64,000 nucleotides of DNA, from NCBI GenBank assembly GCA_027563935.2, contig CM050447.1, positions 84,987,461-85,051,460 on the forward strand, read 5' to 3'. The notes under the pieces were generated by a model. It was not told the origin of the DNA. It was given only the letters and a program-made list of their open reading frames with translations, and made no database searches. Below, piece after piece: positions 59,729 to 64,000 of this stretch. The number at the start of each line of letters is the position of its first letter. Within the stretch, counting starts at the first letter, position 1. The DNA is from Costus lasius. Lineage: Eukaryota; Streptophyta; Magnoliopsida; Zingiberales; Costaceae. The translations under genes were made by a program, and so were the position numbers.

Positions 59729-62700
59729 TGTTACACCCAGATTCAAAGACTAACATAAAAGAATCTATTATTACTTTCGACTCTAGGAACAACAATATAA
59801 GTCTAATTGCTACAAGAATTCTCTTTACAAAACTTTACATCAAAGTACACTTTTACAACACTCAGATCTCAGCTAATAACTTTTAATACACGAATCACTT
59901 CATGAATAATTCCTCAAGTAAAACTTTACATCCATGCCTTGATTTCCTTAGTCCAGACCAGTACCTGCAATATCAACCAGACTCAGCAAAACATTACTGA
60001 GTAAGCCTCTCCCCAGAAGAAAGGGTAGTCCCTTAGATTTAAAGGAGGGAAACTAGCAAGAAGCATGAACAATAAAACTGTAACAACTGAATGTTGAAAA
60101 CTGTAAACTGAAAGCTGGGAACTGAAACTAAGTACTGGGAATTGAAAACTATAATTCAATTAGATAAACTGATGCAACTAGGTTATCTGTGTCAAATATG
60201 AAAACTAATGCCATTCATAAATCAACTATGAGCAATACCTACTGGCTTGTGGGGTCGTCACCCCGAATACGCATGATAAGGTGTATCACCCCTTACATGG
60301 TGAACACATGCGCTACCATGCGTCACGAATCCCGGTGCATGCTAACTTGGGACCCCGATCTATCCACAGAGTGGATACTACTGGGTATGTGCTCAATATA
60401 ACATGTAACTGTCCACACACGTGGATACTAGAAAACTGGTTATGCTGTCCACAACGTGGATACTGATATACAAAGACTGAAACAATATAACTAGCAAATC
60501 TTCGATATGCACAAGATACTATACTACTTGAGTCAACGGAAATAAAGATAACATACCTTTATCTACAAAAATCTGGTTTGAGGTCTTATGATGTAGGACG
60601 GGGAACTAAAGCAATCAAACAACGCCTTTGAAAACTGATTTTGATAGATAGCTTAATAATAAGGAAAACCGAGATTAAGCTAATGAGGTTTAGAAAACTA
60701 ATTTTTTTGTATTTTAAATATATAAGAAAATTCGAATTTAGACTAAGAGCAATAAGTAAGTTCTACACTAGAAAAACAGTAACTGCAGGAACTAAACTTA
60801 CAGTGCAGCCCTTGAGAATTGAAGGGCTGTGCTTCCCGTTCTTCACCGGTCCTACTCTGATGGAAGGTGTAGGGTGGAGCTTACAAGCAATCACAGAAGA
60901 TCCGTACAAGCCATGGATTTTAATACAGAAATAACTCAAGGGGTGAGGTTAAGCCTCACAAGTTCCCTTGCTAACCCTAAGATAGCTAAAGAGAGGGGAA
61001 GAGAAGGAAGGGGAGGGCGCCCCTCCTAGACCCACTCCAAGCGCAAGCTACAAGTTAAAATAAACAAGATTTAGTGTATAGAAGAGTTCTTAAAATCTAA
61101 TGAAGAAGTTAAGGAAGAAACTTAGCCGATTGGGATGAAAGCTCCTTGAGGCCGAGGATTGATGTTCTCCTTGCTCCAAACCGAGGGTGAGGGAAGTTCT
61201 TCTTGTGATGGCGCACACAAATAAGGGGAAGAACTCCTTAGGGTTTCGGTGGGGAAGCTAGAAGGATGAGAAGAACTCGGCTAAAGGAGAAAACAAGCAC
61301 TAACACAAGTAATTAACCTAGGCAACTAATAGACAATATTATTTCATCAACAAGTGGTTTGCATACAAGGGGGAGACCATGCTTTTATATGCGAGATGGG
61401 GCTTAGGGCAGGATAGTCATTAGCTTCCATGCGCCTATTACAAAGATGGTTGGAATTTGAATTTCAAAATCAAGATGAGGTAGGCGCAAATCCTCTTGGT
61501 GAACTTCCTTCTTTGGTGACCTTTGTTTGGCAATTCTTTAAGTGCTTGAGGGAGGTATCTTCTTATCTTTGGCGAAAAGCTTGTTGGCGCATGGACAAGG
61601 AATTCAAAATTTGAATCCTTTCCATGAGGGCATGGGCGGCAACAAGAGATGGAATTTTCTCATTAATGTCTTCATAAATGCTCTCCTTTAATTGTGGATC
61701 TTGATGAGGAATCCCTTTGATTGTGGATCTTGATGGATGAGATTTGAATTCATTCCTCTAGTGGTTGGCGCATATATCTTGATTGGATGATGAGGTGGTT
61801 GATTGCTTCATTGAAGATGCGCCCAATAAATGTAGCAAGTGAGTTATGGCGTGGCTTGAAGTGAGCTTGGGCTTTGAAGTCTTCCTTTCCTTTTCTGGAG
61901 CTGAACTTGATGAGTGGAGCTTGAGTAACCTTGAGCTGGAACTTGAGCTGCTCCTTTCTTGATTGACCTGCCAAAATGATCCTAATGCCTACATGCACTA
62001 CTTTACTATGATGCAAGAGTACATAAAGTTGTATGAATTACAATGCACTACCTACTACAAGTGGACTTGCCATAAATGACTACATGATGCACGGTTTTAT
62101 TGAAAAACAAACTACCCTAAAATGCAATGCAAGAGAGAGGGGACTCTAAGAGAACCCATATCGATTAGGTACCCTACGAGTCCGAGCAGATCTCCTCAGA
62201 GCAGGGCTACTGCCTCCATCATCTTACCTTTGAAAACCCAAGAAAACTAGTTATCAAACGAAGCAAGCCAAACACTGGATCAACCGCTTTGAAACATAGA
62301 TTTATACATGAACTTCATCAATTAAGATTCAAACGTGAAAACAAAGACCACCAACAGAAGCGAAACATCTCAAAACCTAAGGAACCAACTTTGGATCCAA
62401 TGAACCGGACCCAAAAGCCACTGAACCGGACTGAATTGCAGTGAACCAATCAAATTTACTCTGAACCAAGCCAAACTGAAACTTGAAACCAAAATTACAC
62501 TAAATATACGAGGCATCTAGGGACACACAGGATACCATTAGATGGAAATTTCAATAAGCTTTCCAATGGATGCCTGAACCGGTCAGGATTCAATCGGATT
62601 AGGGTCGAACCGGCCAGAAAACCAATGCTAGGCCGAATTGAAATTGAACCGCTCAATTTGTTGAATCGGTCCAAATCAATTCCAAACTCAGCGAGCTGAC

Positions 62701-63584
62701 TTTATTTCAAATAAACCAAACTCAAAACCCAAAATCAGACCGGTCCAGCCGCTCGCCCGCGCCGCCCCATCGCCGCCCTGCAAGGCGGCCGGACAAACAT
62801 CTGCCGCTTGCGCCGACGAGCTCCTGAGGGCGCGTCGAGCGTCCATTCACCGCCAGATTTCACCTGGGAGCTTCTGATGTCGCTGGAAAGCTCTACAGCT
62901 ACCTATGGCAAGCTTTTGATGCACGGTCGAAGCCCTCGCAATAGCCGCCAGTATCAATGGTGGCATCACCGCCGTCGACACACCGAAACCTATCTAAACC
63001 GAAACAGAACTTCACTGAAACTTCCAGAAATCATGCTTACCTTGCTACGAAACCATATCGTAGGTCTGGAACAGAAAACACATATCAGAGAAGGCACTGG
63101 AACTCTAAAACTCGAGGCGGCGCCGCTCGAACTCCGGCGACTGGTTCAAGCTTGATCTCTCGCTTATGACGACGCGCCGCGTCTCGAAGGAATGCTAGGG
63201 TTCGATTCGCAAACAATCGAATGGAAACCCTCTAAAATAGACGTGAGACGCGTCCCAAAATAGCAAAGGCCGCTGATGACTCGGTCGCCGCAAACAGGGG
63301 GGAAGACGACGAGTCGACTCGATCGCGAAATGAAATCAAAACCGAATCAAGTAAAGTCGGTGCGGTTTTATACCAAAATCACAAATTAGCTCAGCGGGTG
63401 GGTTGAGCTCGTGACTCAGGCGCTACGCGGGTTTGAACCCCCGCGAGCGCAAATTAATTTTTATACAAAGAAATCTATTTTTAAACCTTTTAAAAATTCA
63501 GGAAAAATTCCAGAAAAATCCATAAAAATCCAAAATACAGTTTCTGATTTTCTAAAATTATATTTCAAAACTTGGGGTATTACA
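59729..63584 (-). mobile_element. Solo Del/Tekay-like LTR, reverse (3856 bp)
   Basis: On the + strand it runs TGTTACACCC to GGGGTATTACA; read in reverse it starts TGTAATACCCC followed by T-rich sequence, as in Del/Tekay LTRs. The flanks TCCAC (59724-59728) and TCCAT (63585-63589) form a near-perfect 5-bp target duplication. A minus-strand TATA box (TATAAAACCGC, about 63361-63371) and a GC-rich start region (62740-63300) fit an LTR promoter and R region. The core at 59950-60050 matches the LTR at 11424-13148 in reverse. No interior is attached. Confidence 0.75.
60355..60465. repeat. Three short palindromic repeats in the Del/Tekay LTR
   Basis: TATCCACAGAGTGGATAC (about 60361-60378), then GTCCACACACGTGGATAC and GTCCACAACGTGGATAC: three copies of a TCCAC...GTGGA dyad with different spacers. 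Confidence 0.7.
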
Positions 63585-64000
63585 TCCATAGAAGATGAGG
63601 AATATACTCCTTCGCCACCGTCACACCCTCCTCAGCAGCGCCATCATAGTCATCAACCAACGCCTCCTTCTCCATGCAAGCAAGCATCATCTTCCCATTC
63701 ACCGCAAGCCTGTGCTCCAATGCTGAACGAGTTCGGCATCAACCTCCGCAATGCAAAGCAAGAAGACAGATACAACCTGCTCCTCCAATGCAAGGTGATC
63801 AACACTTGTTACCTCGACCGAGGGACATTGAACATGCTTGGACCACTTGATGATGTGGAGTTCATGTACTCCAATATCGACTCGGACCAATTCATGCACC
63901 TGGCTCACCAACATGCATAGGGATCATGCTCGAATTCTTCAATTCTATCGATGTACGGGCCAACACCATCCTCGACTAGGATCCTAGATGTCTCATGTTT
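63585..64000 (+). pseudogene. Athila-like Gypsy ORF fragment, broken
   Basis: The sequence from TSIEDEEYTPSPPSHPP is Pro/Gln/His-rich, then reads LNEFGINLRNAKQEDRYNLL and CYLDRGTLNMLGPLDDVEFM to a stop at 63918-63920. In another frame the conserved-looking IMLEFFNSIDVRANTILD follows directly, with a further stop (TAG about 63976). The layout (Tyr-Asp start-of-domain, short Leu-rich stretch, LEFF word) resembles the Athila ORF1/retrotransposon gag-related domain, from memory. It is split by the solo LTR at 59729-63584 and runs out of the window. Confidence 0.55.

Noticed and set aside
62808..63155. Frames in the GC-rich part of the 3.9-kb LTR
   Set aside because: They lie in the promoter-proximal/R region of a reverse-oriented LTR; no protein family is recognisable.

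Overview
The window looks like nuclear DNA of a flowering plant. It holds one host gene with short plant-type introns, a serine carboxypeptidase-like (SCPL) gene. Almost everything else is LTR retrotransposon of plant Ty1/Copia (tRNA-iMet primed) and Ty3/Gypsy (tRNA-Asp primed, plus Del/Tekay-like) lineages. No bacterial, organellar, tRNA, rRNA or CRISPR feature was found. The sequence alone does not let me name the species.

Layout. 1-3196: remnant of a Gypsy element whose two LTRs belong to different subfamilies (called A and C here). 3197-6790: host intergenic DNA with duplicated blocks. 6899-9200: complete eight-exon SCPL gene, 481 codons. 9201-11423: intergenic. 11424-14950: decayed Del/Tekay-like Gypsy (LTR, PBS, eroded interior). 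15315-24529: Copia copy 1, a full element with a 5-bp target duplication and nearly identical LTRs, broken by a 1-nt frameshift. 24738-35478: reverse-oriented solo LTR of the same Copia family, split by Copia copy 2 (25813-34870), whose 1293-codon gag-pol is uninterrupted. 35479-36879: GC-rich patch, then AT-rich DNA. 36880-38749: long inverted-repeat, foldback-like block built of 40-, 72- and 158-bp tandem repeats. 38750-41688: reverse-strand fragment of a different Copia lineage, split by a truncated Gypsy A-type LTR. 41689-59537: Gypsy element coding only Gag and protease, with a B-type 5' LTR and an A-type 3' LTR. It is interrupted by Copia copy 3 (44233-53314) and by another reverse solo LTR (55395-57076). 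59538-64000: start of a further Athila-like Gypsy interior, split by a 3.9-kb reverse solo Del/Tekay LTR.

Three full-length copies of one Copia family plus two solo LTRs sit within 42 kb. LTR-LTR differences counted by eye (about 2, 7 and 13 for copies 1, 2 and 3) order the insertions: copy 3 oldest, copy 2 next, copy 1 youngest. Copy 2 is the only one with an open coding region and could supply proteins to the others. The observations most worth a second look are: the subfamily-specific palindrome clusters at the same LTR position in Gypsy LTRs A, B and C; the foldback-like block; the gag-protease frame whose eleven stops are all explicable by C-to-T change; the twin covarying near-palindromes in the Copia leader; and the duplicated 3' splice site in the SCPL gene.

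All repeat boundaries were read by eye. No alignment program or database was used.
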